A stretch of DNA of 64,000 nucleotides from Aquipseudomonas alcaligenes MRY13-0052 (GTDB lineage Bacteria > Pseudomonadota > Gammaproteobacteria > Pseudomonadales > Pseudomonadaceae): assembly GCA_000474255.1 (NCBI GenBank), contig BATO01000027.1, positions 1 to 64,000 of the forward strand. Direction: 5' to 3'. Made by a program: the position numbers and the translations under genes. Shown piece after piece: positions 1-9,015 of the stretch. Each line of letters begins with the position of its first letter. The first letter of the stretch is position 1. The notes below the pieces were generated by a model, which searched no databases, had not been told where the DNA came from, and saw nothing but the letters and a program-made list of their open reading frames with translations.

Positions 1-42
1 TTCCAGCTTCCAGCTTCCAGCTTCCAGCTTCCAGCTTCCAGC
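1..42. repeat. Tandem 7-bp repeat, six perfect TTCCAGC copies at the left edge
   Basis: Six perfect head-to-tail copies of TTCCAGC begin at base 1 and stop seven bases before the stop codon of the minus-strand DUF4241-like gene. The array probably continues to the left of the window, so its full copy number is unknown. It lies just downstream of that gene and has no T-tract or hairpin of its own. A slipped-strand microsatellite is the simplest explanation. Confidence 0.9.
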
Positions 43-48
43 TCGCTG

Positions 49-744
49 TCAGCGCTCAGGCAGCAACAAGAAATCGGTCACCACGGCTACCAGCCGGCCG
101 TCGGCGTCGTAGCCGAAGTAGCTGGGGTAGGCGCCGTCGCCGTAGCCGCTGGAGAAGAACGCCACGTTGCCGGCGTCGGTCGGCAGCAGGTACCAGCTGC
201 GGGTGTGCTGGTAGGTCTTGTCCAGTTCGGCGAACAGGCGCTCGTCGAAGGCCTCGCCCTCCTGGTCTCGGCGGGCTTCGTAGCTGCGCAGGGCGGCGGC
301 GTCCATGAAGCCGCCGGTGCCGCTGTCCACCCCGTAGCCGAAGAACTCGTCCGGGCCCAGGGTGTTCGGGTCCTGGCCTTTCACCAGGGCCATCTCCCAG
401 CGGGTCGCCGGGCCGGGGGCGAAGACGATGCGGGCGAAGGCCACGCGTTCGTCATCGCCGATTCGCGCGATGGCCAGCTGCAACGGATAGCGGCCCTTGG
501 GCACGGCCTGGGTGAAGGGGCCGTCGCAACTCACCAGCGGGTCGCAGGCCACCAGTTGCCCGGTGGGCAGCTCCAGCTCGCCGATGGCCTGTGTATGGAG
601 GCGGTAGTCCTGGCCCTCCACCTGCACCTGGTAGCCCTCGCTGAAGGCGGCATCGAAGAGCGGGTGGTCCATCGGGGCGGCGGCCTCGGCGTGGAGCGCG
701 GGCAGGGCCAGCAGCAGGGCAAGCCTGGCGAAGTGTCGGTTCAT
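49..744 (-). CDS. Exported DUF4241-like protein
   Basis: A 231-residue protein. The first 23 residues (MNRHFARLALLLALPALHAE) form a signal peptide with a basic start, a hydrophobic core and a small-residue end, so it should be exported to the periplasm. The rest contains the pattern I associate with the DUF4241 family: a GRYPLQLAIARIGDDERVAF strand near the middle, then WEMAL, a GVDSGTGGFMD motif and a C-terminal FFSSGYGDG segment. No catalytic residues are known to me for this family. The ATG at 744 is chosen because AGGGAGA lies about 8 bases upstream and the signal peptide begins there; open frame continues further upstream but without family-like sequence. It is divergent from the gene at 977. 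Confidence 0.75.
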   Translation of the reverse strand: MNRHFARLALLLALPALHAEAAAPMDHPLFDAAFSEGYQVQVEGQDYRLHTQAIGELELPTGQLVACDPLVSCDGPFTQAVPKGRYPLQLAIARIGDDERVAFARIVFAPGPATRWEMALVKGQDPNTLGPDEFFGYGVDSGTGGFMDAAALRSYEARRDQEGEAFDERLFAELDKTYQHTRSWYLLPTDAGNVAFFSSGYGDGAYPSYFGYDADGRLVAVVTDFLLLPER

Positions 745-976
745 GGTCGGTGGTTCTCCCTCTGTGCAGCAGCGGTGGAGAAGATCCCACGCCCTGGCGC
801 CCGCGTGTGCGGACGGGTGCGCAGAATACCTGCGGCGCAGCCAGGCGAGTGCGTCCTGCTCGACGGGCTTGCCGCTTCGACCGCTCAAGCGCGGTAATCT
901 ACGCGGCGTTTCGGCCTGGCATTCCCGGGCCCCGTCTATGCCGCCTCGGGCGTGCCTTATTGCACAAGGATCGAAG

Positions 977-1621
977 ATGGAACCGGTATTCGTTACGCAG
1001 CGCCTGGCTGCACTGTTTGAGTCCCATGGCGTCGAGTTCGTCGTGCACGACGATTGGGTCGCTCCCGGTGGTCGGCTGCCGGCCATCCGTGCCAACTGGT
1101 ACCCCGGCGAGCAGACCGGGCGGCTGAACGTGGATGTGCTGCTGGAAGACGACAACCGCCAGTTCCAGGAAGCCTTCGTCGGCCTGGGCGAGGGCGAGTC
1201 GGGTCTGCAGGACGCCTGGCGGAACTTCTGCCGCAACAGCTTCCACGTGTTGCTCTCGGCGTTGTGGGGCCATGTCGACGAGGAGCAGGTGATGGTGGAG
1301 ACCTGGCAGGTGGGCGAGCAGCGCTTCGAGGCGCACCTGGGCAACCTCGGCCTGCGGGGCGCCGATGGCAAGGTGCCGGAGCTGCCCGCCGAGCTGTTCC
1401 CCAGCATCGAGGCGCAGATCCGCGCCCAGCCGCTGGACGCGCGCATCCACTGGTTCCGCCACTTCTTCTGCGCCTTCAGCAACCAGCGCACGGTAGAGGC
1501 GCTGTTCGACAACGACGCCTGGCAGGCCGGCATGGACAGCCTCTCGCGCCTCGGCTGGCAGGATTCGCAGGCGTACTACAGCGTGCGGCACTTCCTGGTG
1601 GTCAAGCCGGTTTCGGATTGA
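977..1621 (+). CDS. Conserved hypothetical protein (DUF6348-like)
   Basis: A 214-residue soluble protein without signal peptide or membrane segment. It begins MEPVFVTQRLAALFESHGVE and has an acidic middle and a tryptophan- and phenylalanine-rich C-terminal third (WFRHFFCAFSNQ). The layout resembles the DUF6348 proteins found in Pseudomonas, but I can place it there only tentatively. The start at 977 is supported by AAGGA about 6 bases upstream (966-970). It is monocistronic and followed at once by a strong bidirectional terminator. Function unknown. Confidence 0.65.
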   Translation: MEPVFVTQRLAALFESHGVEFVVHDDWVAPGGRLPAIRANWYPGEQTGRLNVDVLLEDDNRQFQEAFVGLGEGESGLQDAWRNFCRNSFHVLLSALWGHVDEEQVMVETWQVGEQRFEAHLGNLGLRGADGKVPELPAELFPSIEAQIRAQPLDARIHWFRHFFCAFSNQRTVEALFDNDAWQAGMDSLSRLGWQDSQAYYSVRHFLVVKPVSD

Positions 1622-1650
1622 TGCCGCATGCTTGGCGTCGCCGCCGCAAA

Positions 1651-1684
1651 ACAAAAGCCCCGCATCTAGCGGGGCTTTTGTTTG
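1651..1684. terminator. Bidirectional rho-independent terminator
   Basis: An 11-bp perfect stem (AAAAGCCCCGC / GCGGGGCTTTT) around the loop ATCTA, with T-runs on both strands. It sits between the stop codons of the convergent genes ending at 1621 (plus) and 1695 (minus), so it can serve both. Confidence 0.9.
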
Positions 1685-1694
1685 AGGTGACGTA

Positions 1695-2066
1695 TCAACG
1701 GTTGTTGTAGCCGTCTTCGCTCGGGTCGTAGGTGATCTGGTAGACGTTGAAGTTGGCGCCGCCCGCACCCACGCCGGTGTAGGTGAGACGGCCCTGGCCC
1801 TTGTACAGCTCTTCCATGCGCATGGCGTCGCTGCCGAAGTAGAAGGGGATGAACATCTTGCCGGTCATGTGGTTGTAGCTGTCGGTGGGTTGGCCGATCA
1901 GGTCATGCACCTGTTTCATGGACATGCCGGGCTGCACCTTGGCAAAGGGGCTGCCTGCCGGGATCTGGCCGACGATCTGCTGTTGCGGGGCACGCGGCGA
2001 AGAGCCGCAGGCGGTCAGCAGGCCCATGGCGGCGATGAGGCCGACTTGCAGGAATTGGGTACGCAT
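1695..2066 (-). CDS. Small outer-membrane-type lipoprotein, BamE/SmpA-like fold suspected
   Basis: A 123-residue protein with a type II signal peptide: MRTQFLQVGLIAAMGLLTAC, where LTAC is the lipobox and Cys20 the lipidated residue. The following residue is Gly, so no inner-membrane retention Asp is present. The mature part holds FAKVQPGMSMKQVHDLIGQP, which resembles the helix-turn motif of BamE/SmpA-type domains (G-M-x-x-x-x-V-x-x-x-x-G-x-P), and ends in a Tyr/Asn-rich tail. The ATG has AAAGGAG about 8 bases upstream. It lies 38 bases downstream of another lipoprotein gene on the same strand and is probably co-transcribed with it. The exact role is not known to me. Confidence 0.75.
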   Translation of the reverse strand: MRTQFLQVGLIAAMGLLTACGSSPRAPQQQIVGQIPAGSPFAKVQPGMSMKQVHDLIGQPTDSYNHMTGKMFIPFYFGSDAMRMEELYKGQGRLTYTGVGAGGANFNVYQITYDPSEDGYNNR

Positions 2067-2104
2067 TCGATGACTCCTTTCGTTGGGGGGATTCAGGGTA
2101 TTGC

Positions 2105-2473
2105 TCAGCCCTTGCCGGACCTGGCGGCTACCACTTCTGCAGCCGCCTGCACGCATTCTTCGTGGGGGGCCTGGATGAATCTCAGGAAGTACCAGGTGTC
2201 GCCCTTCTTGACGACGAAGGCCTGCATGTCGCCGGTTTCGCGGCCGTCGGCCGTGGCGGTGTTGACGGTCTGGCAGGCAGCGAGACCGTTGACTTCGGTG
2301 AGGGTGCCGAACCTGTACGAGGCCTTGCCCTGCAGGTTGTCGATGACGACCTTCTGGACTTCGGATTCGGTGGAGTTGCAGCCGCCGAGAAGGGTCGCGA
2401 GCACCACTGCGACCGCGCAGCGGATCAGGCTGGCAATAGGGGCGCGGTGTTTCGGGGCGCGGGAAGCGGTCAT
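2105..2473 (-). CDS. Small lipoprotein of unknown function
   Basis: A 122-residue protein with an N-terminal hydrophobic segment ending in the lipobox LLGGC (Cys32), so it is a predicted lipoprotein. The mature domain is short, with two further cysteines (AACQTV and HEECVQAA) that could form a disulphide in the periplasm. The region KKGDTWYFLRFIQAPHEEC ends the folded part. It is the first gene of a likely two-gene unit with the lipoprotein at 1695-2066. No recognised family. Confidence 0.7.
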   Translation of the reverse strand: MTASRAPKHRAPIASLIRCAVAVVLATLLGGCNSTESEVQKVVIDNLQGKASYRFGTLTEVNGLAACQTVNTATADGRETGDMQAFVVKKGDTWYFLRFIQAPHEECVQAAAEVVAARSGKG

Positions 2474-2811
2474 GGCGCAATCATCCTAGTGCGCGGTTGG
2501 GCGTGGAGCGCCTGGCTACCTGCGAGAGCGGCCGAAGCGGGATGGACCCGAGGGGCTGCCACTCCGGGACGCTGATTGCCGGTCACGAAAAAAAGCCACG
2601 ACTTGGCGGCAGGGTCAGCGGCGTTCAGGGGGGCTTTGCAGATACTGGCGAGGGTGTCTAGGTGTCGCTTCGTACTTGCAATCCTTTGCAACACTTAAAT
2701 AGCGAAGCGAAATCTGGCAGGGCTGTAGGAAATATTCAACTTCATTCGTATGACAACCAGACGCCCGTCACAGCGGCTGGTGAGGCGGTCGATGCTGGCC
2801 TGGTGTGCCGC
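2474..2811. other. 338-base gap between morA and the lipoprotein pair
   Basis: This gap lies downstream of morA and upstream of the lipoprotein genes, all on the minus strand. On the minus strand GCCA-AGTCG-TGGC followed by seven T (2588-2607) could act as a weak terminator for morA. The promoter for the lipoprotein pair must lie in the left half, but no convincing -35/-10 pair was found. No open frame here looks like a gene. Confidence 0.5.
2588..2607 (-). terminator. Possible weak terminator downstream of morA
   Basis: On the minus strand a 4-bp stem, GCCA/TGGC, is followed directly by a run of seven T. The stem is short and lies about 205 bases after the morA stop codon, so this is a tentative call. 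Confidence 0.35.
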
Positions 2812-5800
2812 TCAACTGAGCATGAACAGCGCAGCACCGCCGAACTGGGCCTCGAACTGCTCGGGGCTCATGGGGCGGCCGAAGAGGTAGCCCTGCACTT
2901 CGTCGCAGCTGTGTTCGCGGAGGAACTCCAGCTGGGCGTGGGTCTCGACACCTTCGGCGATCACCGCGAGGTTGAGGCTGTGGGACATGGCGATGATGGC
3001 GCGGGCGATCTGCGCATCGCGCTCGCCGTCGGGCAGGCCGTCGACGAAGCTGCGGTCGATCTTCAGCACATCGATGGGGAACTGCTTGAGGTAGTTGAGC
3101 GAGGAGTAGCCGGTACCGAAGTCGTCCACCGCGATGCACAGGCCCAGACGCTTGAGGCTGGCGAGAATCTGCATCGCTTCGCTGACATCGCGCATGAGGA
3201 TGGATTCGGTCAGCTCCAGCTCCAGGCAGGCCGGCGGCAGGCCGCTTTCGGCGAGGATTCCGGAGATGCGTTCCACCAACTGGCCGTCGGCGAACTGGCG
3301 CGCGGAGATGTTCACCGAGATCTTCGGCAGGCGCATCTTCTGCTGGTGCCAGTGCTTGAGCTGGCGGCAGGCTTCGCGCACCACCCAGTCGCCGACGTCC
3401 ACCACCAGGCCGAGTTCTTCGAGCACCGGGATGAAGTCGTTGGGCGGCACCAGGCCGCGTTTGGGGTGCTGCCAGCGCAGCAGCGCCTCGACGCCGGTGA
3501 GGCGCTTGCCGTCGCCGGAGAACTGCGGCTGGTAATAGAGGATGAACTCGCGCTGCTCCAGGGCGTGGCGCAGGTCGCCTTCCAGCTCCAGGCGCTCCAG
3601 GGCGCGGGCGTTCATCTCGGCCTGGTAGAACTGGAAGTTGTTCTTGCCGCGCTCCTTGGCGTGGTACATCGCGGTGTCGGCGTTCTTCATCAGCTGGCTC
3701 AGCTCGCGGCCGTCCTGGGGGCTGAGGGCGATGCCGATGCTGGCGGTGACGAAGAACTCGCGGCCTTCCAGCACGAAGGGGCGGGCCAGGCTGGCGAGTA
3801 TCTGTTCGGCCACGCTGATGGCGCGGTTCAGCGCGCCTTCACGGGTGGCGCGGGGCTGCAGCAGCAGGGTGAATTCGTCGCCACCCATGCGCGCCACGGT
3901 GTCGTCGTCGTCGACGCAGGCGGCCAGACGGATGGCCACGTCCTTGAGCATGCGGTCGCCGGCGGCATGGCCGAGGGAGTCGTTGATCGGCTTGAAGCGG
4001 TCGAGGTCGAGGAACATCAGCACCACCCATTCCTGGTGCCGCTCGGCGTGCTGCAGCGCGGTGTGCAGGCGGTCCTGGAACAGGGTGCGGTTGGGCAGGT
4101 GGGTGAGGGCGTCGTAGTAGGCCAGGCGGTGGATGCGCTGCTCGCTGGCCTTGCGCTCGCTGATGTCGCTGAAGAAGCACACGTAGCTGACCAGGTCGCC
4201 TTCCTCGTCGTGCACTGCGGTGATGCCGATCCACGAGGGATAGGCATCGCCCTGGCGGCGCTTGAGCCAGACCTCGCCCTCCCAGCTGCCGCGCTGGTTG
4301 AGCTGGCCGAGGATGTAGTTGAGCTGGGTGGCCTGCTGGCGGTCGGCGGTGAGCACCGAGGGCAGCTGGTCGAGCACTTCGGCCGAGGAATAGCCGGTGA
4401 TGCGGCTGAAGGCTTCGTTGACCTGGACGATATAGCCGGCCGGGTCGGTGACCAGGATGGCCGAGGTGGAGTGCTCGAACACCGTCGCCGCCATGCGCAG
4501 GTCTTTTTCGGCGCGGCGTTGCTGGCTGATGTCGCGGCCGACGCCGAGCAGCCCTTCGAACTGCCCGTGTTCGTCCCACATCAGCATGATGCGCAGTTCC
4601 ACGGGAATCTTGCGGCCATCGGCGCGCAGGCAGTCGAAGAGGAACAGCTGGGCCGGCAGGCGGGCGCGCAGTTCGGCCAGGCGCTGGGGGTTGCCCAGGG
4701 CGTTGCTGACCTGGTCCAGCAGCACGTAGAGCGGGGCCATCTGCCGTGGGTCGGCGACGGCGGTGTTGAAGCCGTTGGCGACCACCGATTCGGCGCTGAG
4801 GCCGAGCACCGGCTGCACCGAGGGGCTGACGTAGTTGAGCTGCAGCTGGCGGTCGCTGGTGAAGATCACGTCGCTGATGCTTTCGGCCAGCAGGCGGTAG
4901 CGCCGCTCGCTGTCGCGCATCAGTTCGCTGGCTTCGATCTGCTCGGTGATGTCCTTGGCCACGCCTATCAGGCGGCTGACCCGGCCCTGCTCGTCGCGGG
5001 TCAGGGATTGCTCGCGGATGTCGAACCAGTGCCAGTTGCCGTCACGGTGGCGCCAGCGCAGCTGGCATTGCAGCAGCAGGCCGTCGCCGACCACCTGTTG
5101 CAGGTTGCGCATGCGCCAGTACTGTTCCTCGTCGTCCGGGTGCAGCACCTGCTCCCAGAAGCGCTCGCCCATCTCCTTGAGCTCGCTGCGGCTGTAGCCG
5201 AGCTGCTGGCCGAGGCGGTTGTTGCTGAGCATGACCTTGCGGTTGCCGATGTCGTGCACGTAGAGGGTGTCCGGCACGGCCAGCACCACGTCGGACCAGA
5301 AGCGCTCGCGCTCGATCAGCGACAGCTCGATGCGCTTGCGGCTGGTGATGTCGCTGATGCTCAGGGTGACGGCGTGCAGGTCCTGGATCATTTCCGGCAG
5401 GCGCAGCACCACCCACAGGTGGCGCTCGGTGCCCTGGGGCGTGACGAGGCGGGTTTCCAGCTCGATCTGCGATTGGCTGCCGAGCACGGCGCCGATCAGC
5501 TGGGCGCGGATGCCGCCATCGCGCAACGGGCCGTGGCCGACCAACTGCTGCCAGGCCTGCTCGGTGCTGGCGACGCCCAGCAGGCGCAGGGCGAACTGGT
5601 TGACCTCGGTGATGCGCAGGCGCTGCTGCAGCTCCATGTGCTGCTCGGGGTGCGCGGTGATCCACTGGCCGAGGGCCTGGGTGTCGCGCAGGCCCAGCTG
5701 GAACAGGTATTCGCGCAGGCCGGAAAGGTCCAGCACGCAGAGCGCGACCCCGGTGCCTTCGAAGATGTCCTGGTAGCGCCGACGGGTTTCCTGCAGCACG

Positions 5801-6978
5801 CGCAGGGCCTGCTGCTCTTCGGTGACGTCGCGCAGCACCCAGACGTAGCCGATCAGCTTGGCGCCATCGTTGAGGTCGTTGCGGGTCACGGCGAACAGGC
5901 GCTGCTCGCCGTCGACGCCGGCGGGCACCAGGTCCGGGCCGAGGTCGTTGGGGAAGGTGGTGGCGTGCAGCAGCAGCGGGTCCAGCCCCGGCAGCAGGGA
6001 CAGCAGGTGGTACTCCTGGGATTCTTCGCTGCTCATGCCGAACAACGCCTCGGCGCGGGCGTTGAGGTAGCACACCACGCCGTCGGTCCAGGTCACCACC
6101 ACGCGCTCTTCGATCACCCCCAGGGCGCTGGCCGCCTGGCGCAGAGAGCGCCGCGAGGCGTCGTTGATCTCGCGCAGGTTGCGCTGTTCGCGCTGCAGGA
6201 CGAACAGGGCGATGGTGGCCAGGGTGGCGCAGATCAGGAACAGCGCGAAGCGGCCGATGAGCCCGGGCAGCAACTGGGCCTGCACCTGGCGTTCGTCGTA
6301 GAGCGCGCGCAGCTGCCAGTCACTGTGGGCGAGGGGGGCGAGGAACAGCGTCTGCGACTCTTCCTCGGCGGTCACCGGCATGACGATGGGGCTGTCCTTG
6401 TCGAGCTTGCCGCTGTGCAGCAGCACGCGGGCGCTGAAGCGGTCCTCCAGCAGCCAGCCGGACTGGGCGCGCTCCTGCTCGCGGATCCAGTTGTGCAGCG
6501 CACGCGGCGCCAGGCGCAGGAGCCAGGCGTTGTTGGCCTGCACGTCCCGCAGGATCAGGTACAGCTGGCCGCCGGCCTGGGCGCTGAAGGCGAAGTGCAC
6601 GGGCTGGCCGGCGGAGCGCTGGTAGAGGCTGGCGACGAACAGGGCGTCGTCGGCGCCTTCCGCGCTGTCGGCGGCGATGCCGCCACGGGGGGTGAGCCAG
6701 GCGATGCTGCGCATGGCCGGGTAGATGCGCCGCAGGTTGTCCAGCAGCTCGGGGTTGATGGACGGCTGGCGGGCGCTCTGGGAGAGGAAGGCGAGGCCGG
6801 CCTGGGCCTTGAACTCCATGCTGCCTTCCAGGTGGCTGGACATTTCCCGCGCCAGCTCCTGGCTGCGTTGTCGCTGGCTGTCCTGGAGCTGGTGGTACTC
6901 CTGTTGCAGCTGCCAGAGGAGCAGGCCGAGCATCGACAGCACGAGGATCACGAGCAGGCCCTTCACCGAGCGATGCAT
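2812..6978 (-). CDS. morA: MorA: membrane-bound multi-PAS diguanylate cyclase/phosphodiesterase
   Basis: A 1388-residue c-di-GMP enzyme of the inner membrane. Order of domains: membrane helix at about residues 7-24, a periplasmic sensor region, a second helix at about 240-262, then a series of PAS domains from about 283 to 900. The GGDEF domain follows with an intact GGDEF at about 1031, then the EAL domain with EALLRW at about 1163, DDFGTGYSS and EGVE all intact, so both active sites look competent. The usual RxxD inhibitory site five residues before GGDEF reads DDDD, so product inhibition through that site is not expected. In P. aeruginosa and P. putida MorA controls motility and biofilm formation, and the neighbourhood (ettA, gdhA) matches morA there. 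I chose the ATG at 6978, just before the first membrane helix; an upstream ATG at 7152 would add 58 residues of unconserved look. It is divergent from ettA. Confidence 0.9.
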   Translation of the reverse strand: MHRSVKGLLVILVLSMLGLLLWQLQQEYHQLQDSQRQRSQELAREMSSHLEGSMEFKAQAGLAFLSQSARQPSINPELLDNLRRIYPAMRSIAWLTPRGGIAADSAEGADDALFVASLYQRSAGQPVHFAFSAQAGGQLYLILRDVQANNAWLLRLAPRALHNWIREQERAQSGWLLEDRFSARVLLHSGKLDKDSPIVMPVTAEEESQTLFLAPLAHSDWQLRALYDERQVQAQLLPGLIGRFALFLICATLATIALFVLQREQRNLREINDASRRSLRQAASALGVIEERVVVTWTDGVVCYLNARAEALFGMSSEESQEYHLLSLLPGLDPLLLHATTFPNDLGPDLVPAGVDGEQRLFAVTRNDLNDGAKLIGYVWVLRDVTEEQQALRVLQETRRRYQDIFEGTGVALCVLDLSGLREYLFQLGLRDTQALGQWITAHPEQHMELQQRLRITEVNQFALRLLGVASTEQAWQQLVGHGPLRDGGIRAQLIGAVLGSQSQIELETRLVTPQGTERHLWVVLRLPEMIQDLHAVTLSISDITSRKRIELSLIERERFWSDVVLAVPDTLYVHDIGNRKVMLSNNRLGQQLGYSRSELKEMGERFWEQVLHPDDEEQYWRMRNLQQVVGDGLLLQCQLRWRHRDGNWHWFDIREQSLTRDEQGRVSRLIGVAKDITEQIEASELMRDSERRYRLLAESISDVIFTSDRQLQLNYVSPSVQPVLGLSAESVVANGFNTAVADPRQMAPLYVLLDQVSNALGNPQRLAELRARLPAQLFLFDCLRADGRKIPVELRIMLMWDEHGQFEGLLGVGRDISQQRRAEKDLRMAATVFEHSTSAILVTDPAGYIVQVNEAFSRITGYSSAEVLDQLPSVLTADRQQATQLNYILGQLNQRGSWEGEVWLKRRQGDAYPSWIGITAVHDEEGDLVSYVCFFSDISERKASEQRIHRLAYYDALTHLPNRTLFQDRLHTALQHAERHQEWVVLMFLDLDRFKPINDSLGHAAGDRMLKDVAIRLAACVDDDDTVARMGGDEFTLLLQPRATREGALNRAISVAEQILASLARPFVLEGREFFVTASIGIALSPQDGRELSQLMKNADTAMYHAKERGKNNFQFYQAEMNARALERLELEGDLRHALEQREFILYYQPQFSGDGKRLTGVEALLRWQHPKRGLVPPNDFIPVLEELGLVVDVGDWVVREACRQLKHWHQQKMRLPKISVNISARQFADGQLVERISGILAESGLPPACLELELTESILMRDVSEAMQILASLKRLGLCIAVDDFGTGYSSLNYLKQFPIDVLKIDRSFVDGLPDGERDAQIARAIIAMSHSLNLAVIAEGVETHAQLEFLREHSCDEVQGYLFGRPMSPEQFEAQFGGAALFMLS

Positions 6979-7263
6979 CGGCGGGCCGTACGGCTCTCCG
7001 GGCGCACGCGGGGTAGTGGAAGGGCGAAGCTTGGGCACTGGGCGAAATCCTGCGGTGACGACGAAAAAGGCAGGGTGGTGCTTGCCGACTGACTGTAGTC
7101 CGGCTGATGCAAGCCGGCTAGCATGCCTTGAAGTGAGGCGAAGTGCCAGCATGGCCGACGAGCGTCGTTTGCCCTGTTTCGCCCATTCCGGTAGCTTTGC
7201 CGCACGCGCGCGGGAGCGCCTGCGCCCCGCCCTACACCCCTGATCACAGAACCAAGGTCACCC

Positions 7264-8931
7264 ATGGCTCAATACGTCTTCACCATGCATCGGCTGAGCA
7301 AGGTTGTTCCGCCGAAGCGGGAAATCCTTAAAAACATCTCCCTGTCGTTCTTCCCCGGCGCCAAGATCGGTGTGCTGGGCCTCAACGGCTCGGGTAAATC
7401 GACTCTGCTGAAGATCATGGCCGGCGTGGACACCGAGTTCGACGGCGAAGCGCGCCCGATGCCCGAGCTGAACATCGGCTACCTGCCCCAGGAGCCGCAG
7501 CTGGACCCGAACAAGAGCGTGCGCGAAGTGGTCGAGGAAGCGGTCAGCGTGGTGAAGGACGCCCAGGCTCGCCTGGACGAGGTCTACGCCGCCTACGCCG
7601 ACCCGGACGCCGACTTCGACAAGCTGGCCGCCGAGCAGGCCAAGCTCGAAGCCATCCTCCAGGCCAGCGATGGCCACAACCTGGAGCGCCAGCTGGAAGT
7701 CGCCGCCGATGCGCTGCGCCTGCCGGCCTGGGACGCCCGCGTCGAGCACCTGTCCGGTGGTGAGAAGCGCCGCGTGGCCCTGTGCCGCCTGCTGCTGTCC
7801 GCCCCCGACATGCTGCTGCTGGACGAACCGACCAACCACCTGGACGCCGACTCCGTCGCCTGGCTGGAGCACTTCCTCCACGACTTCCCGGGCACCGTGG
7901 TAGCCATTACCCACGACCGTTACTTCCTCGATAACGTCGCCGGCTGGATCCTCGAACTCGACCGTGGCGCGGGCATCCCCTACGAGGGCAACTACTCCGG
8001 TTGGCTGGAGACCAAGTCGGCCCGTCTGGCCCAGGAATCCAAGCAGCAGTCGGCCCATGAAAAGGCCATGAAGGAAGAACTGGAGTGGGTGCGCAAAGGC
8101 GCCAAGGCCCGCCAGTCGAAATCCAAGGCCCGCCTGCAGCGCTTCGAGGAAATGCAATCCCAGGAATTCCAGAAGCGCAGCGAGACCAACGAGATCTACA
8201 TCCCGGCCGGTCCGCGCCTGGGCGACAAGGTCATCGAGTTCAAGAACGTCACCAAGGGCTATGGCGACCGCGTGCTGATCGACAACCTGTCGTTCTCCAT
8301 GCCCAAGGGCGCCATCGTCGGCGTGATCGGCGGTAACGGTGCCGGTAAGTCGACCCTGTTCCGCATGCTCATGGGCAAGGAGCAGCCGGACTCGGGCAGC
8401 ATCGAGATCGGCGAGACCGTGCAACTGGCCTGCGTGGACCAGAGCCGCGACGACCTGGATGGCAGCAAGACCGTGTTCCAGCAGATTTCCGACGGCTCCG
8501 ACCAGATCCGCATCGGCAACTACGAGATCCCGTCGCGCACCTACGTCGGTCGCTTCAACTTCAAGGGCGGCGACCAGCAGAAGTTCGTCAAGGACCTGTC
8601 CGGTGGTGAGCGTGGCCGCCTGCACCTGGCCCTGACCCTGAAGGAGGGTGGCAACGTCCTCCTGCTCGACGAACCGTCCAACGACCTCGACGTCGAAACC
8701 CTGCGCTCCCTGGAAGAAGCCCTGCTGGACTTCCCCGGCGCCGCCATCGTGATTTCCCACGATCGGTGGTTCCTGGACCGCGTCGCCACCCACATCCTGG
8801 CGTACGAAGACGACTCGCAAGCGGTGTTCTTCGAAGGCAACTACACCGAGTACGAAGCCGATCGCAAGAAACGCCTGGGCGATGCCGCTGCCCAGCCGCA
8901 CCGCGTGCGTCACAAGAAGCTGGCCCAGTGA
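7264..8931 (+). CDS. ettA: EttA, energy-dependent translational throttle ATPase (ABC-F)
   Basis: A 555-residue soluble ABC-F protein with two ATP-binding cassettes. The first has Walker A GLNGSGKST at about residue 39 and LSGGEKRR followed by LLLDEPTNHLD. The second has GGNGAGKST, LSGGERGR and LLLDEPSNDLD. Between them is the basic helical linker (WVRKGAKARQSKSKARLQRF) that contacts the ribosomal E site. In E. coli EttA gates entry of 70S initiation complexes into elongation according to the ATP/ADP ratio. Length and motifs are full for the family. The ATG at 7264 is preceded by a modest AAGG. It is monocistronic, ending at a terminator. Confidence 0.96.
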   Translation: MAQYVFTMHRLSKVVPPKREILKNISLSFFPGAKIGVLGLNGSGKSTLLKIMAGVDTEFDGEARPMPELNIGYLPQEPQLDPNKSVREVVEEAVSVVKDAQARLDEVYAAYADPDADFDKLAAEQAKLEAILQASDGHNLERQLEVAADALRLPAWDARVEHLSGGEKRRVALCRLLLSAPDMLLLDEPTNHLDADSVAWLEHFLHDFPGTVVAITHDRYFLDNVAGWILELDRGAGIPYEGNYSGWLETKSARLAQESKQQSAHEKAMKEELEWVRKGAKARQSKSKARLQRFEEMQSQEFQKRSETNEIYIPAGPRLGDKVIEFKNVTKGYGDRVLIDNLSFSMPKGAIVGVIGGNGAGKSTLFRMLMGKEQPDSGSIEIGETVQLACVDQSRDDLDGSKTVFQQISDGSDQIRIGNYEIPSRTYVGRFNFKGGDQQKFVKDLSGGERGRLHLALTLKEGGNVLLLDEPSNDLDVETLRSLEEALLDFPGAAIVISHDRWFLDRVATHILAYEDDSQAVFFEGNYTEYEADRKKRLGDAAAQPHRVRHKKLAQ

Positions 8932-8972
8932 CCTGAGGTCAGCCCCGGGTTGATGCCGGGTGGGCCGCAAAA

Positions 8973-9003
8973 GAAAACGGAGCCGAAAGGCTCCGTTTTC
9001 GTT
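8973..9003 (+). terminator. Terminator of ettA
   Basis: A perfect 12-bp stem, GAAAACGGAGCC / GGCTCCGTTTTC, with a GAAA tetraloop, 41 bases after the ettA stop. The A-rich left arm makes it usable for the convergent gene ending at 9016 as well. Confidence 0.88.
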
Positions 9004-9015
9004 TCCGCTCCCGGC

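Noticed and set aside
2662-7092. A 1476-residue open frame on the plus strand opposite morA
   Set aside because: It is Ala/Val/Glu/Gln/His-rich antisense text typical of the frame opposite a high-GC gene, has no domain motif, and MorA on the other strand is clearly real.
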